Shown: positions 17,596 through 27,326 of the stretch, in pieces | Position numbering within the stretch: the stretch's first letter is position 1 | Layout: each line of letters opens with the position of its first letter | DNA from: Ruminiclostridium herbifermentans | Lineage (GTDB): Bacteria; Bacillota; Clostridia; Acetivibrionales; DSM-1351 | NCBI RefSeq assembly: GCF_005473905.2 | Contig: NZ_CP061336.1 | Span: 186,001 to 250,000, forward strand | Length of the DNA stretch: 64,000 bases | Direction of reading: 5' to 3' | Translations under genes and position numbers: made by a program | Notes under the pieces: model-generated | What the model was told of the DNA's origin: nothing | The model's input: only the letters and a program-made list of their open reading frames with translations | The model's database searches: none

Positions 17596-18084
17596 ATGAA
17601 TGCTAAAGGTAAAGTTATAAAATATGGAGATAACGTTGATACAGATGTAATTATACCTGCAAGATATTTAAATACATCAGACCCTGCAGAATTGGCAAGT
17701 CATTGTATGGAGGATTTAGATGATAAATTCACATCAAGAGTTCAGAAGGGTGACGTAATGGTGGCTGGAAAGAATTTTGGCTGCGGTTCATCTAGGGAGC
17801 ATGCTCCAATTTCTATAAAAGCATCAGGGATATCTTGCGTTATTGCTGAGACTTTTGCTAGGATTTTTTATAGAAATGCAATTAATATAGGACTTCCTAT
17901 TATTGAATGTCCTGAAGCAGCAATAGATATAAGTGATGGTGATGAGGTGGAAGTTGATTTCGACAATGGAAGCATCAAGAACCTTACAACAGGTAAAACC
18001 TATCAAGGTCAGCCATTCCCAGAGTTTATGCAGGAAATAATTTCTGCGGATGGATTGATTAATTATATTAAACAAGCTAAATAA
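17596..18084 (+). CDS. leuD: 3-Isopropylmalate dehydratase small subunit
   Basis: This 162-residue swivel-domain subunit pairs with LeuC. Diagnostic stretches are [16 protein letters not shown] at the N-terminus and [14 protein letters not shown], which closes over the active site. The short length fits the two-subunit clostridial enzyme. The ribosome site GTGAGGAGG precedes ATG 17596. It is followed by a 228-base gap with a perfect inverted repeat before leuB. Confidence 0.95.
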   Translation: MNAKGKVIKYGDNVDTDVIIPARYLNTSDPAELASHCMEDLDDKFTSRVQKGDVMVAGKNFGCGSSREHAPISIKASGISCVIAETFARIFYRNAINIGLPIIECPEAAIDISDGDEVEVDFDNGSIKNLTTGKTYQGQPFPEFMQEIISADGLINYIKQAK

Positions 18085-18097
18085 CCCAACTTTTTAC

Positions 18098-18170
18098 GGT
18101 GTCTAAACTTATCAAAATTTTTTGATGTATATAAGGTACTTAACTCACTTCATAGATAAGTTTAGACACC
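18098..18170. repeat. 73-bp element with perfect 16-bp terminal inverted repeats
   Basis: GGTGTCTAAACTTATC (18098-18113) is repeated as its exact reverse complement at 18155-18170, enclosing 41 bases with no coding capacity. It lies in the leuD-leuB gap. In RNA it would form a large stem-loop; as DNA it looks like a tiny non-autonomous element. Segments at 10989 and 52957 carry a one-base variant of the same core, so the family is dispersed. Confidence 0.6.
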
Positions 18171-18312
18171 TATAAATTCAATTGGAAAGACTGAATAAAT
18201 AATTTATTATTGGTTTTTGTTTGAAGGCTATAATAATTCAGTGTAAGAACTATATTTTTGTAGTCTTTAATATGGTGTTGACTTTTGGCACAAGTAGAAT
18301 GGAGATGATAAA

Positions 18313-19386
18313 ATGAATTATAAGATTACAGTATTGCCGGGAGACGGCATAGGTCCGGATATAGTTTCAGAAGCTTTAGAAGTGCTCAAGGTAATTGGCA
18401 AAAAATATGGGCATAGCTTTGAACTTACTGAAGCTGACCTTGGAGGAATTGCAATAGACAAACATGGTGTTCCACTCCCACAGTCTACGATAGATGCTTG
18501 TAAAAGCAGTGATGCTGTATTATTGGGTGCAGTTGGTGGGCCTAAATGGGATACAGTTCCTGGAAATCTAAGACCTGAAGCTGGTTTGCTTGGTATCAGA
18601 GCGGCTTTGGGATTATATGCAAATCTAAGACCAGCCATTATTTACAATGCTTTGAAGGATGCTTCTCCGCTGAAATCAGATATAATTAGTAATGGAATTG
18701 ACATAATGGTTATTCGTGAGTTAACTGGTGGAATTTATTTTGGTAAAAGAGGCAGACTTGAAACAGATGGTGTAGAAGCTGCTTATGATACTGAAATGTA
18801 TAATAGAACAGAAATAGAGAGAATTGCTAAAGTTGGCTTTGACACAGCTATGAAGCGTGGTAAAAGACTAATGTCTGTAGACAAGGCAAATGTATTAGAA
18901 AGTTCAAGATTTTGGAGGCAGGTGGTAGAAGAGGTTGCAAAGGAATATCCTGAGGTAGCCCTAAGTCACATGTATGTAGACAATGCGGCTATGCAGCTTG
19001 TTAGAAATCCTGCACAGTTTGATGTAGTGCTGACAAGCAATATATTTGGAGATATATTGTCTGATGAGGCTTCGATGATTACAGGTTCTATTGGAATGTT
19101 GCCATCAGCTAGCCTTGGAGCTACTAAGCTTGGATTATACGAGCCAATTCATGGTTCTGCACCTGATATTGCAGGTCAGGATAAAGCAAATCCAATAGCT
19201 ACTATACTTTCTGTAGCAATGATGCTCAGATATTCTTTTGATTTACCTGAGGAAGCAGGTGCTATAGAAAAAGCAGTAGTTAGTGTACTTGACAACGGCT
19301 ATAGAACGGTTGACATAGCATCAGCAGGAACTACTGTTGTGGGCACTAAGGAAATGGGAAGAGTTATTAGAGAAGCGATAAAATAA
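18313..19386 (+). CDS. leuB: 3-Isopropylmalate dehydrogenase
   Basis: LeuB oxidatively decarboxylates 3-isopropylmalate to 2-oxoisocaproate with NAD+. The 357-residue protein shows [11 protein letters not shown] at the N-terminus, [11 protein letters not shown], the substrate-binding [12 protein letters not shown], the metal-site region [17 protein letters not shown] and the adenine-binding [14 protein letters not shown]. The ribosome site GGAGATGATAAA precedes the ATG. It completes leuCDB; the hairpin at 19445 closes the cluster. Confidence 0.95.
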   Translation: MNYKITVLPGDGIGPDIVSEALEVLKVIGKKYGHSFELTEADLGGIAIDKHGVPLPQSTIDACKSSDAVLLGAVGGPKWDTVPGNLRPEAGLLGIRAALGLYANLRPAIIYNALKDASPLKSDIISNGIDIMVIRELTGGIYFGKRGRLETDGVEAAYDTEMYNRTEIERIAKVGFDTAMKRGKRLMSVDKANVLESSRFWRQVVEEVAKEYPEVALSHMYVDNAAMQLVRNPAQFDVVLTSNIFGDILSDEASMITGSIGMLPSASLGATKLGLYEPIHGSAPDIAGQDKANPIATILSVAMMLRYSFDLPEEAGAIEKAVVSVLDNGYRTVDIASAGTTVVGTKEMGRVIREAIK

Positions 19387-19444
19387 ATACTATAGTAAGT
19401 TAAATATCGTATATAGTAAACCATTTTAATATATTAAAAACAAT

Positions 19445-19505
19445 AATAGGCTTTGTTTAAGAGGATATGTCGTTTTGACGGTCTGCTTAAATAAAGCTTA
19501 TTTTG
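19445..19505 (+). terminator. Terminator after leuB
   Basis: AATAGGCTTTGTTTAA (19445-19460) pairs with TTAAATAAAGCTTATT (19487-19502), the two differences being G-U wobbles, and is followed by TTTT-type bases. An inner GTC/GAC stem sits in the loop. It lies 58 bases after the leuB stop. Confidence 0.65.
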
Positions 19506-19678
19506 CTATAGAGAAATATTTAATTTTTTTTAATTTTTCTCCACTTATTTTTTAATTCTATTCCTTTAAAATTATATAAGGATAGTAAAAGGAGCATGTA
19601 AAAGTGTTCGATTTTGAAATTTAAAGTAAAGGGGGATGGAGTCCATATCAGTATTTTATTTTAAGCAGAATACAGGGC

Positions 19679-21853
19679 ATGGACATGAAAATGAAAGCAC
19701 ATGAAAAGTCAAAAGACGCTGTAGATATAATTATTAATCATAGGAAAACTATTGGAGTGATTTTTGGTATTCTTGTGGTGTTAAGTATTATTTGCAGTCC
19801 ATTTGTTAAAGTAAATTATGATTTGACTGAATACCTTCCAAGTTCAGTGCAGTCAAAGCAAGGTATAGAAATTATGGAGAATGAGTTTGGATACCCTGGC
19901 TCTGCACGAGTTATGATTGATGATGTCACGCTGTATGAAGCAAAGCAATATAAAGATAAAATAGCAGCAGTGGAAGGCGTTGACATAGTAACTTGGGCAG
20001 ATACAACAACCGACATATATCAGTCAAGAGAGTTCATAGATAACAAGAATCTTGAGGACTATTATAAAGACGGACACTCTGTTATGAACATCATTTTTCA
20101 CGAAGGTGACTCAAGCTCAGTTACATCAGAGGCAATTGACAAAATAAAAGAAATAGTTGGAGATAAAGGACACTATATGGGTTCTGCCATACAGAACAAA
20201 TCCTTGAACGAAAACTTAAGTAAAGAAGTAAAAAGTGTTGCAGTAATTGCTGTTATTGTAATTTTAGTAATTCTAATATTGACTACAACCTCATGGCTTG
20301 AACCTATTCTGTTTTTACTAGTCATGGGAATTGCAATAATTGTTAATATGGGTACTAATATTTTCATGGGTGAAATTTCGTTTTTGACCCAAAGTGTATC
20401 TGCCATATTACAGTTAGCGGTTGCAATGGATTATTCTATTTTCTTAATGCATTCCTTTACTAATGCAAGAGCTCAGGGTGAAGAGCCATCTAAGGCTATT
20501 ACCACTGCATTAAGACATTCGGCAAAATCAGTTATATTCTGTGGCTTAGCAACAACAATAGGATTTGTTGCACTTACGCTAATGAAATTCTCAATAGGAT
20601 TCGATATGGGAGTTTGCTTAGCTAAGGGTATAGTAATAAGTGTGTTAACTGTTTTATTGTTAATGCCAGCATTTATTCTTAAATTCTCAAATGTTATTGA
20701 AAAGACAGCACATAGACCATTTATGCCTCCCTTTAACAAGTTTGCAAAGGGTGCTTATAAAATTAGATATGGTGTTTTAGTACTTGCAATTATTTTGGCT
20801 ATTCCAAGCTTTATAGCAAAGGATATGAACAGCTTCACTTTTGGTAATAGCTCTGTTGGTTCTAGTGAGGGAACAATAGTTTATCAAGATGAACAGGCTA
20901 TAAAAGATCAGTTTGGAAGAAGTAATTTGCTAATGGTATTAATTCCTAATACCTCATTTATAAAGGAGAAGCAGCTATCACAAGAAATAGAGGCTTTGAG
21001 TTATACAACCAGTGTCACTTCACTTGCAAACACAGTTCCAGAGGGCATACCAATAAGTATTTTACCAAAGAGTGTTACAAGTATGCTTCACACAGATAAT
21101 TATGCAAGAATGCTAATTTATATAAATACAAAAGATGAAAGCGATTTGGCATTTAAGTGCTCAGATGAAATTCAATCAATTGTTAAGAAATATTATCCTG
21201 AGAACTCATATTTAATAGGGGCTACACCTTGTACACAAGAAATTAAGAGCACAATTATTACAGACTATAACTTTGTCGATAAACTTTCCTTGTTAGGTGT
21301 TGCACTTGTAGTTATGATTGCTTTTAGATCACTGTTACTTGCATTACTGGTACTGCTGCCTATAGAATCTGCTATTTTTATAAACATGGCATTCCCATAT
21401 TTGGTAGGAGACACTATGGTTTATATGGGATATATAATTGTAAGCTGCGTACAACTTGCTGCCACAGTAGACTATGCTATTTTAATGGCTAATAATTATC
21501 TGAATAGTAGGTCAAATTTGGATAAGAAAGAAGCAACCATTGAAGCAATTGCTGAAACAACACCACCGGTTTTAACGTCTGGCATGATTCTCTCTTGTGG
21601 TGGCTTTATTCTATACCGTACATCATCAATAACAGCCATTGCAGGTATGGGGCAATTAATTTCACGAGGAGCATTACTGGGAATAGCAGTTGTTGTTTTG
21701 ATGCTCCCTGCATTGTTGACTCTCTTTGATAAACCAATAATAAAACATATAAATAAAGCTAATAAAAGGTCAGAAAGACGTTTGCAACGACTAAATGAAA
21801 GAAGAGAACGAATTAGAAATAGAATAAAACAAGATGAAACTATTGCAGATTAG
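19679..21853 (+). CDS. MMPL/RND-family exporter
   Basis: A 724-residue protein of two similar halves, each with one membrane segment, a large extracytoplasmic loop (about residues 45-180 and 400-530) and five more segments, making 12 in all. The helix pairs ending LLLMPAFILKF and VLMLPALLTLFD, and the paired AVAMDYSIFLMHSF and AATVDYAILMANNY stretches, are MMPL/SSD hallmarks with the proton-relay Asp-Tyr. Such pumps use the proton gradient to export lipids or peptides. The ribosome site is weak, and ATG 19679, 19685 and 19691 are all possible starts. The secreted partner gene follows after 13 bases. The substrate is unknown. Confidence 0.85.
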   Translation: MDMKMKAHEKSKDAVDIIINHRKTIGVIFGILVVLSIICSPFVKVNYDLTEYLPSSVQSKQGIEIMENEFGYPGSARVMIDDVTLYEAKQYKDKIAAVEGVDIVTWADTTTDIYQSREFIDNKNLEDYYKDGHSVMNIIFHEGDSSSVTSEAIDKIKEIVGDKGHYMGSAIQNKSLNENLSKEVKSVAVIAVIVILVILILTTTSWLEPILFLLVMGIAIIVNMGTNIFMGEISFLTQSVSAILQLAVAMDYSIFLMHSFTNARAQGEEPSKAITTALRHSAKSVIFCGLATTIGFVALTLMKFSIGFDMGVCLAKGIVISVLTVLLLMPAFILKFSNVIEKTAHRPFMPPFNKFAKGAYKIRYGVLVLAIILAIPSFIAKDMNSFTFGNSSVGSSEGTIVYQDEQAIKDQFGRSNLLMVLIPNTSFIKEKQLSQEIEALSYTTSVTSLANTVPEGIPISILPKSVTSMLHTDNYARMLIYINTKDESDLAFKCSDEIQSIVKKYYPENSYLIGATPCTQEIKSTIITDYNFVDKLSLLGVALVVMIAFRSLLLALLVLLPIESAIFINMAFPYLVGDTMVYMGYIIVSCVQLAATVDYAILMANNYLNSRSNLDKKEATIEAIAETTPPVLTSGMILSCGGFILYRTSSITAIAGMGQLISRGALLGIAVVVLMLPALLTLFDKPIIKHINKANKRSERRLQRLNERRERIRNRIKQDETIAD

Positions 21854-21866
21854 GAGGATTACTAAA

Positions 21867-24020
21867 ATGAAAATAATTAAAAGAACATTTTCAGGCATTC
21901 TTGCTGGTATTATGGTATTAACAATGTTGGCAAGCGATGTAAATGCTGATACAGCTGGAGTTACTGTTGATGAATCAGTTTATGTAAATTTAGACTATTA
22001 TGGTAAAACAGAGAACTTAAATATTGTTAAAGGATGCAGTTTAAATGGAAATCTTAACTTTACTGATTATGGCTCTTATGAAAAAGTAACTAATATGTCA
22101 AATGAAGTTCAGCCAAGTATTTCAGGTGATGCTGTAAGCTGGAGCTTTAAGGAAAATGTAAACAGATTCTACTATGAATGTACGCCTAAAAAAGGAACAA
22201 TTATTCTGCCTTGGGACTTTGATATATCCTATAAGTTGAATGGGGTACCTACTAATGCTGATAAGCTTGCAGGAGTAGAAGGATTAGTTGAAATAAACAT
22301 TAAGGCTATACCAAATAAGAAAGCAAGCCAATATTTGAAAAATAATATGCTATTAACAATTGAATCATTATTTGATATGACAAATACAACTAGTGTTGAG
22401 GCTCCAGGTGCTCAGATACAATCTTTAGGTAACTATAAAGCTGTGATTTTTGCTGCTCTTCCAGGAGAGGAAACTAGCTTTACTATGCGTATTGGTACAA
22501 AAAGTTTTGAATCCACTGGAATAATAATGACAATGATGCCCGGAACTCTAGATCAGCTCAAAACTGTTAAAGAACTAAAAGAAGCAAAGGATACAGTTGG
22601 AGATTCTGGGGATGAGCTTTATAATGGACTAAATGAACTATTAAATAGTATTCAAAGTACATCTGATGGATTAAATCAATTACAATCAGGCCTTTCGTCA
22701 CTGGAAAGTGCACGCAGCAAGGTCAGTTCTTCGAAAGATGGCATATATGCAAATGCAGATAAATCACTAGCAGATATTACGAATATAACAAAACGAATCA
22801 GTGAGCTTATTCCACATTTGAAGAATGGACAGAAGCTAGTGAATAATGTGAATTCAGATGTTAATACACTAGTTGATACAATGAACAGCACAAAGACTTA
22901 TATAAATTCATTCTCCAGTTCAATTAGTAAAATTCAAAAAAGCACAGATGAGTTATACAATAATTTAAGTACTGTGAAGGGTTACTCCAGCGATACAAAA
23001 AAAATATTAAAAGAAATCAGTAATAACATAGAAATTTCTGAAGATGATAAAAAAGCAATGGAAACAGCCATGATGCTTATGAATACTAGGTTAACCACGT
23101 TGAAGGAAGATTTACAGGCATTGGACGCTGCTATGAAGGCTATGCCAGCTCAGCTAGACGCAGCATCTGCTTACTATGGTGACCCTACGGTGGCTATTTT
23201 AAACGGAGAGTTAAAAGCTATTATTGCTTCAATCCAGCCTACTCTTAATGACTTGGCAAACACAGTATATGCGACAAACATGTTAATCACAGAGTTAGGA
23301 AAACTATCCGAAAAGGCAGAGGATTTGGTTAGTACAGCTCAGAGTGCCTGTGAATTAGGGAATAAGTATATAGATTCAATAGATGCTGGTATTAGCACAA
23401 CTCAGAATTTATTAAAACAATTAGATGAAATTGGTAATACCACAAAAGCTTTCTTAAATAAAAGTAATACTATAATTGATAATATTTCTTCACTTAATGG
23501 TACCATTAATAAGTACCAAAGTGGTGCAACAAAAGCATTAGAAGATACAGAAAAACTATTTGAGGAGCTTAATACTGGGCTAACTGATACTAAAGTTCTA
23601 TTAACTTCTATAAAAAACACATTAAAAGCAAGTGATGATGATTTAGATGAGGGTACTCGCCAAAGTTTAGCTGGATTAATTGATCTTCTCCAGGACAGCT
23701 TATCAGGTGTAAACTCTACATCGTCAATAAAAAGTGCTAGTGACAAAATAAAGAAAACTGTAGATGATAAGCTTGATGAAATTGAAGAGAACAGTAATTT
23801 GCTGGAAATGGATGCAGAAGCAGCACTAATTTCTATTACTTCAGAAAAAAATCCACCTCCACAGACTTTGCAGGTAATTATGCGCACCCATGAAATAAGC
23901 ATAGATGATAGTAATAGCATAAATGATTTAGAAGCTACGAAAGATCAAATAGGTTTTATTGATAGAATTGTCAATGTATTTGCAGAGCTATGGAGTAAAA
24001 TAGCATCCCTGTTTGCATAA
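21867..24020 (+). CDS. Secreted coiled-coil protein paired with MMPL exporter
   Basis: A 717-residue protein with a signal peptide (MKIIKRTFSGILAGIMVLTM, then ASDVNADTAG near the cleavage region), a beta-rich domain (about residues 30-220) and a long helical part (230-680) full of Leu/Ser/Asn heptads and GLNELLNSIQ-like repeats, similar to the YhgE/Pip type. There is no clear membrane anchor at the C-terminus (WSKIASLFA). ATG 21867 is fixed by AGGAGG nine bases upstream; the frame extends back to 21834 without one. It probably works with the MMPL protein at the cell surface, an inference from gene order. Confidence 0.65.
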   Translation: MKIIKRTFSGILAGIMVLTMLASDVNADTAGVTVDESVYVNLDYYGKTENLNIVKGCSLNGNLNFTDYGSYEKVTNMSNEVQPSISGDAVSWSFKENVNRFYYECTPKKGTIILPWDFDISYKLNGVPTNADKLAGVEGLVEINIKAIPNKKASQYLKNNMLLTIESLFDMTNTTSVEAPGAQIQSLGNYKAVIFAALPGEETSFTMRIGTKSFESTGIIMTMMPGTLDQLKTVKELKEAKDTVGDSGDELYNGLNELLNSIQSTSDGLNQLQSGLSSLESARSKVSSSKDGIYANADKSLADITNITKRISELIPHLKNGQKLVNNVNSDVNTLVDTMNSTKTYINSFSSSISKIQKSTDELYNNLSTVKGYSSDTKKILKEISNNIEISEDDKKAMETAMMLMNTRLTTLKEDLQALDAAMKAMPAQLDAASAYYGDPTVAILNGELKAIIASIQPTLNDLANTVYATNMLITELGKLSEKAEDLVSTAQSACELGNKYIDSIDAGISTTQNLLKQLDEIGNTTKAFLNKSNTIIDNISSLNGTINKYQSGATKALEDTEKLFEELNTGLTDTKVLLTSIKNTLKASDDDLDEGTRQSLAGLIDLLQDSLSGVNSTSSIKSASDKIKKTVDDKLDEIEENSNLLEMDAEAALISITSEKNPPPQTLQVIMRTHEISIDDSNSINDLEATKDQIGFIDRIVNVFAELWSKIASLFA

Positions 24021-24110
24021 TATAAATTTTGAGCTTATTTCAATAGCTATAAAGTTTGTATAAAATTGAAGGAGCGGTGGAAGGGCTATATAGTAGTATG
24101 ATAAAATGAA

Positions 24111-24203
24111 AACGAGGCATGAATATCTCTTGCCTCGTTGAAAAACCGCTGATATAATTAAGTTTTTCTAAAATCGAAAAATTTAATTTTAAATCTAGGC
24201 GTT
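24111..24203 (+). repeat. Structured repeat family, single short copy
   Basis: This 93-base copy has stem A (CGAGGCA / TGCCTCG) closing only about a dozen bases, then the core: AACCGC..., inner stem TTAAGTTTTTC / GAAAAATTTAA around the conserved loop TAAAATC, and the closing TCTAGGCGTT. It matches the family at 28123-28469 and 44595-45320 but lacks the extra hairpin between the stem A arms. It sits between the secreted coiled-coil gene and the response regulator. Confidence 0.75.
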
Positions 24204-24228
24204 AAAAAAGCTAATGGAAGATGATTAT

Positions 24229-24918
24229 ATGGAAAAAATATTAATTGTAGATGATGATAAAACTATTGCAGAGTTAATTTCAGATGCATTAGAAGACGAA
24301 AATTTTCAAACAGTTATCTGTGGAGACGGCTTAGAAGCATTAAAATTGATTGAGCAAAACAATAATTTTGATGTTATTATACTGGACATTATGATGCCTA
24401 ATATGAATGGAATTGAGCTTTGTAAGAAAATACGAGATATAGTTACATGCCCAATTCTATTTGTAACAGCGAAAAGCCGCACATTAGATGCAATGCTTGG
24501 CTTTGAAATGGGTGGAGATGATTATATCTTTAAGCCTTTTGTGGTTGAAGAACTTGTTGCGAGAGTTAAGGCTCATATTCGCAGAGATAAAAGGCATGAA
24601 AGGATTCAGAATAATGAAAGTCTTATTATTGGAGACATTGAAATAAGGCGAGATAACTTTGAAACATATAAAGCTGGTAAGCCAATAGCGCTTTCTACCA
24701 GAGAATTTCAGTTATTGCAGTTTTTGATGGAAAATGTAGGGCATGTTTTAACAAGGGAGCAAATATTCAATTCAGTGTGGGGAATTGATTATGGCGATAT
24801 TGGAACAGTTAACGTCAATATAAAAAACCTAAGGGAAAAGATAGATGTTAATAATGAATATATAAAAACTATTTGGGGAGTAGGATATAAATTCATAAGG
24901 CCCCAGATGAGAGATTGA
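24229..24918 (+). CDS. OmpR/PhoB-family response regulator
   Basis: A 229-residue regulator: receiver domain with KILIVDDDKTIAELI, the phospho-acceptor in IILDIMMPNMNG and Lys in YIFKPF; winged-helix DNA-binding domain at about 130-225 (LSTREFQLLQFLMENVGHVL, IWGVGYKF). ATG 24229 is chosen since GGAAG (24216-24220) is eight bases before it; ATG 24214 has none. The cognate kinase follows after 97 bases. The MMPL locus just upstream is a possible target. Confidence 0.9.
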   Translation: MEKILIVDDDKTIAELISDALEDENFQTVICGDGLEALKLIEQNNNFDVIILDIMMPNMNGIELCKKIRDIVTCPILFVTAKSRTLDAMLGFEMGGDDYIFKPFVVEELVARVKAHIRRDKRHERIQNNESLIIGDIEIRRDNFETYKAGKPIALSTREFQLLQFLMENVGHVLTREQIFNSVWGIDYGDIGTVNVNIKNLREKIDVNNEYIKTIWGVGYKFIRPQMRD

Positions 24919-24965
24919 AGCTTTTATTAAAAGATATAAAATAAAAAGTAATGGGCGGCCTAGTT

Positions 24966-24988
24966 AATGCCAATATTGTAATGGCATT
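24966..24988 (+). promoter_or_regulatory. Hairpin between regulator and kinase genes
   Basis: AATGCCA (24966-24972) pairs with TGGCATT (24982-24988) and is followed by TCTTTG. It could be a weak attenuator that lowers kinase expression relative to the regulator, or an mRNA-stabilising stem. Confidence 0.35.
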
Positions 24989-25015
24989 TCTTTGAATGGG
25001 AGGAGAGATAAAACT

Positions 25016-26293
25016 ATGAGCATGCGCCGTAGATTTATTATAACCATAATAAGTGCCATTGCACTAAATTTTCTTTTATTGTTTGGTTATTACAACATAT
25101 TTATATCAGATAGCTTTTTTGGCGATTTTACTGCTTTACAGAACAAATTAGATATGCGAACCTTTGAAATAGCACAGAATATTAGTGAGAATTCTAATTA
25201 TAAAGATATATTGAATAATTATGTCGAGAAGGAACATTTGATATTTGCTATAGAAGATTTAAATGGGCAAACAGTCTATGAAAGTAAATCGCATAAAATG
25301 GAGAGCCTTTATATTACTTCTGTTAAGCCAGTTAAATTCAACAACGAAACTTTTCTTCTTAAAGTAACAAAACCAATATTAGAAAATGAGATAATTAAAT
25401 TACCATCAGTTAGAAACATTTTTCGTGCTGAGCTTATAATTATTTTTGTAATTACAATATTTTTATCTTTGGTTCTGTATTTTAGATTTGTTCGTCCAAT
25501 AGAAAATCTTCAAAAGGACATAGTAAGTTATCAAGGTTGTAATACAGTAAAACGCACTCACCGTTTTGATGAAATAGGTAAACTGCAGAATTCCTTTGTT
25601 GAATTAACAGAGAACCTAGAGGAAGAAAGATTGAAACAAAATAGAATTATTGCTTCAATTTCACATGATATAAAGACACCTTTAACATCTGTTATGGGAT
25701 ATGCTGAAAGATTAAAGAAAGGAAATCTATCTGCAGAACGAGCTGAAAAGTATGTAGATACTATTTACTATAAATCTCTTGTTATAAAAAATCTTATAGA
25801 GGAATTTGACGATTATCTTAGCTATAATTTGAAAAGCTCATTAAAAAAGCAGGAGATTACTGTAAGCGATATAATGAAAGCTGTCCTTTTAGATTATGAC
25901 GATGAACTTTCACATATAGGCGTCAAACTAGAAATAAAGGACTGTTGTCCTGATGTGGCACTGCAAATTGATGTTTTGAAGATGCATAGAGTATTTGGAA
26001 ATATAATTGGAAACAGTTTGAAGCACTTTGTTAGCCAAGATAAAAGAATATATATATCATGTAGGCAGGAAAAAAGCACAATTGTTTTTTCGGTTGCAGA
26101 TAATGGTGCTGGTGTTAAAGAAGAACTCCTATCACAAATTTTTGAACCAATGTATACTTCTGATGCGGGGCGTTCGGTAGCAGGTTTAGGTTTAGCTATA
26201 TGTAAGGAAATTATTAATAACCATGGAGGAGATATTTGGGCAGAGAATAATCAAGAAGGTGGTTTAACTGTTAAATTTAGTTTGCCAATTTAG
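25016..26293 (+). CDS. Membrane sensor histidine kinase
   Basis: A 425-residue kinase: membrane segments near residues 8-30 and 140-160 flank a short sensor loop; HAMP-like linker; H-box IASISHDIKTPLTSV with His at about 217; N-box NIIGNSLKH; G-boxes VADNGAGVKEELLSQIFEP and AGLGLAICKEI. The frame is open from TTG 24992, but GGGAGGAG (24998-25005) lies inside that stretch, so ATG 25016 is the start. It forms the pair with the OmpR-type regulator upstream. The signal is unknown. Confidence 0.88.
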   Translation: MSMRRRFIITIISAIALNFLLLFGYYNIFISDSFFGDFTALQNKLDMRTFEIAQNISENSNYKDILNNYVEKEHLIFAIEDLNGQTVYESKSHKMESLYITSVKPVKFNNETFLLKVTKPILENEIIKLPSVRNIFRAELIIIFVITIFLSLVLYFRFVRPIENLQKDIVSYQGCNTVKRTHRFDEIGKLQNSFVELTENLEEERLKQNRIIASISHDIKTPLTSVMGYAERLKKGNLSAERAEKYVDTIYYKSLVIKNLIEEFDDYLSYNLKSSLKKQEITVSDIMKAVLLDYDDELSHIGVKLEIKDCCPDVALQIDVLKMHRVFGNIIGNSLKHFVSQDKRIYISCRQEKSTIVFSVADNGAGVKEELLSQIFEPMYTSDAGRSVAGLGLAICKEIINNHGGDIWAENNQEGGLTVKFSLPI

Positions 26294-27028
26294 CAACACA
26301 AATAGCTGTGCAAGTAACGGTTATTATTTACTCTAAAGTATAGAGAAAAGGACATAGAATATCAGACTATATAGGTTATTTGTCACCATTTCTGAGAAGA
26401 AATATTTTTATCTATACAAAATCTATACTGGAGCCCTGGGTTATTACTAATTATGTATTGGAAGCTAATTTTGATTCCCAAGGAACTGTTTTTTGATTTA
26501 TGAACATAAGCCTTTTGGGCAAGGTTAAAGAACATTGGTAGTTTGTTAATTCTACATCCTCAAAAACCTGAATATAGGTTAATAAACTCAAATCATTATA
26601 TTTATAATCTAAATCTGACGATAGTCAGTTATATTCCGTAATTGATCAATATTGTTTAGCATAATACCTGCCTCTTGTAATTATTTGATTACTTATTCAT
26701 GGACTAGATTTTGCAAATCTATATTTAAAATGAATTACATTTAAATAACAGTAATTCGATATCGGGAAGTTCAAAATAATAATAGTATCTAAATTATTTG
26801 TGAAACTATTGGACATTTATATTAAATATTATAACTAATTTCAAATACAATGAAAAGTTGAATATTAACATTATTATTTGTAAATAATACGCTATGGTAG
26901 GGTAACAAACTTGTATAGTTTAGTTATTTTTTGAACCTCAAAAATAATAAGTCCGAAAGTGAATCTATGGGAGCATAGACATTTTTAGGCTGTTTAAGAA
27001 GAACTATAAAAAAGCATGGGAGGTTAGT
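26294..27028. other. 735-base gap without a supported gene
   Basis: Every frame on both strands is interrupted by stops, and no recognisable protein fragment was found. The DNA is very AT-rich. A small TCTATG/CATAGA hairpin lies at about 26963-26979, close to the next gene. The stretch may hold a decayed gene or regulatory leader. Confidence 0.4.
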
Positions 27029-27286
27029 ATGAATAATATTCAGAATATTTTAGGCTTAAGTGTAAGTGAAAGTATAAAAAAAGTATTTTTACTTATAGCT
27101 GGATGGGTATCAGCTGTTTTAGCATTATTTATATATCCATTTGTTTTTGGTATGCTAGGCGTGATCTGTGGTATTCTTGCTACGAAAAATAGCAGAAGCA
27201 GGATTGGAATTTATCTTGTTGTATCTGCAATAGTTCTTATGGGAGTTGGACTAGCTTTAAATACTAGAATTATGCCTGGGATATAA
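27029..27286 (+). CDS. Small two-span membrane protein
   Basis: An 85-residue protein with two hydrophobic stretches: residues 20-48 (LLIAGWVSAVLALFIYPFVF) and 58-78 (IGIYLVVSAIVLMGVGLALN), joined by a basic loop ATKNSRSR. The ribosome site GGGAGG precedes the ATG. The family is not recognised; the layout resembles small DUF4190-like membrane proteins. It is 40 bases before cyanophycinase and may be co-transcribed. Confidence 0.65.
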   Translation: MNNIQNILGLSVSESIKKVFLLIAGWVSAVLALFIYPFVFGMLGVICGILATKNSRSRIGIYLVVSAIVLMGVGLALNTRIMPGI

Positions 27287-27326
27287 TTAGCAACAAGTAT
27301 AGCTCTGGATATACTGGAGGTAAATA

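Noticed and set aside
19636-19704. 22-codon ORF before the MMPL gene
   Set aside because: The G-rich stretch touches the ATG with almost no spacing, and the peptide has no special features.
23402-23920. 172-codon minus-strand ORF
   Set aside because: Antisense shadow of the Ser/Leu-rich coiled-coil gene; composition is an artefact.
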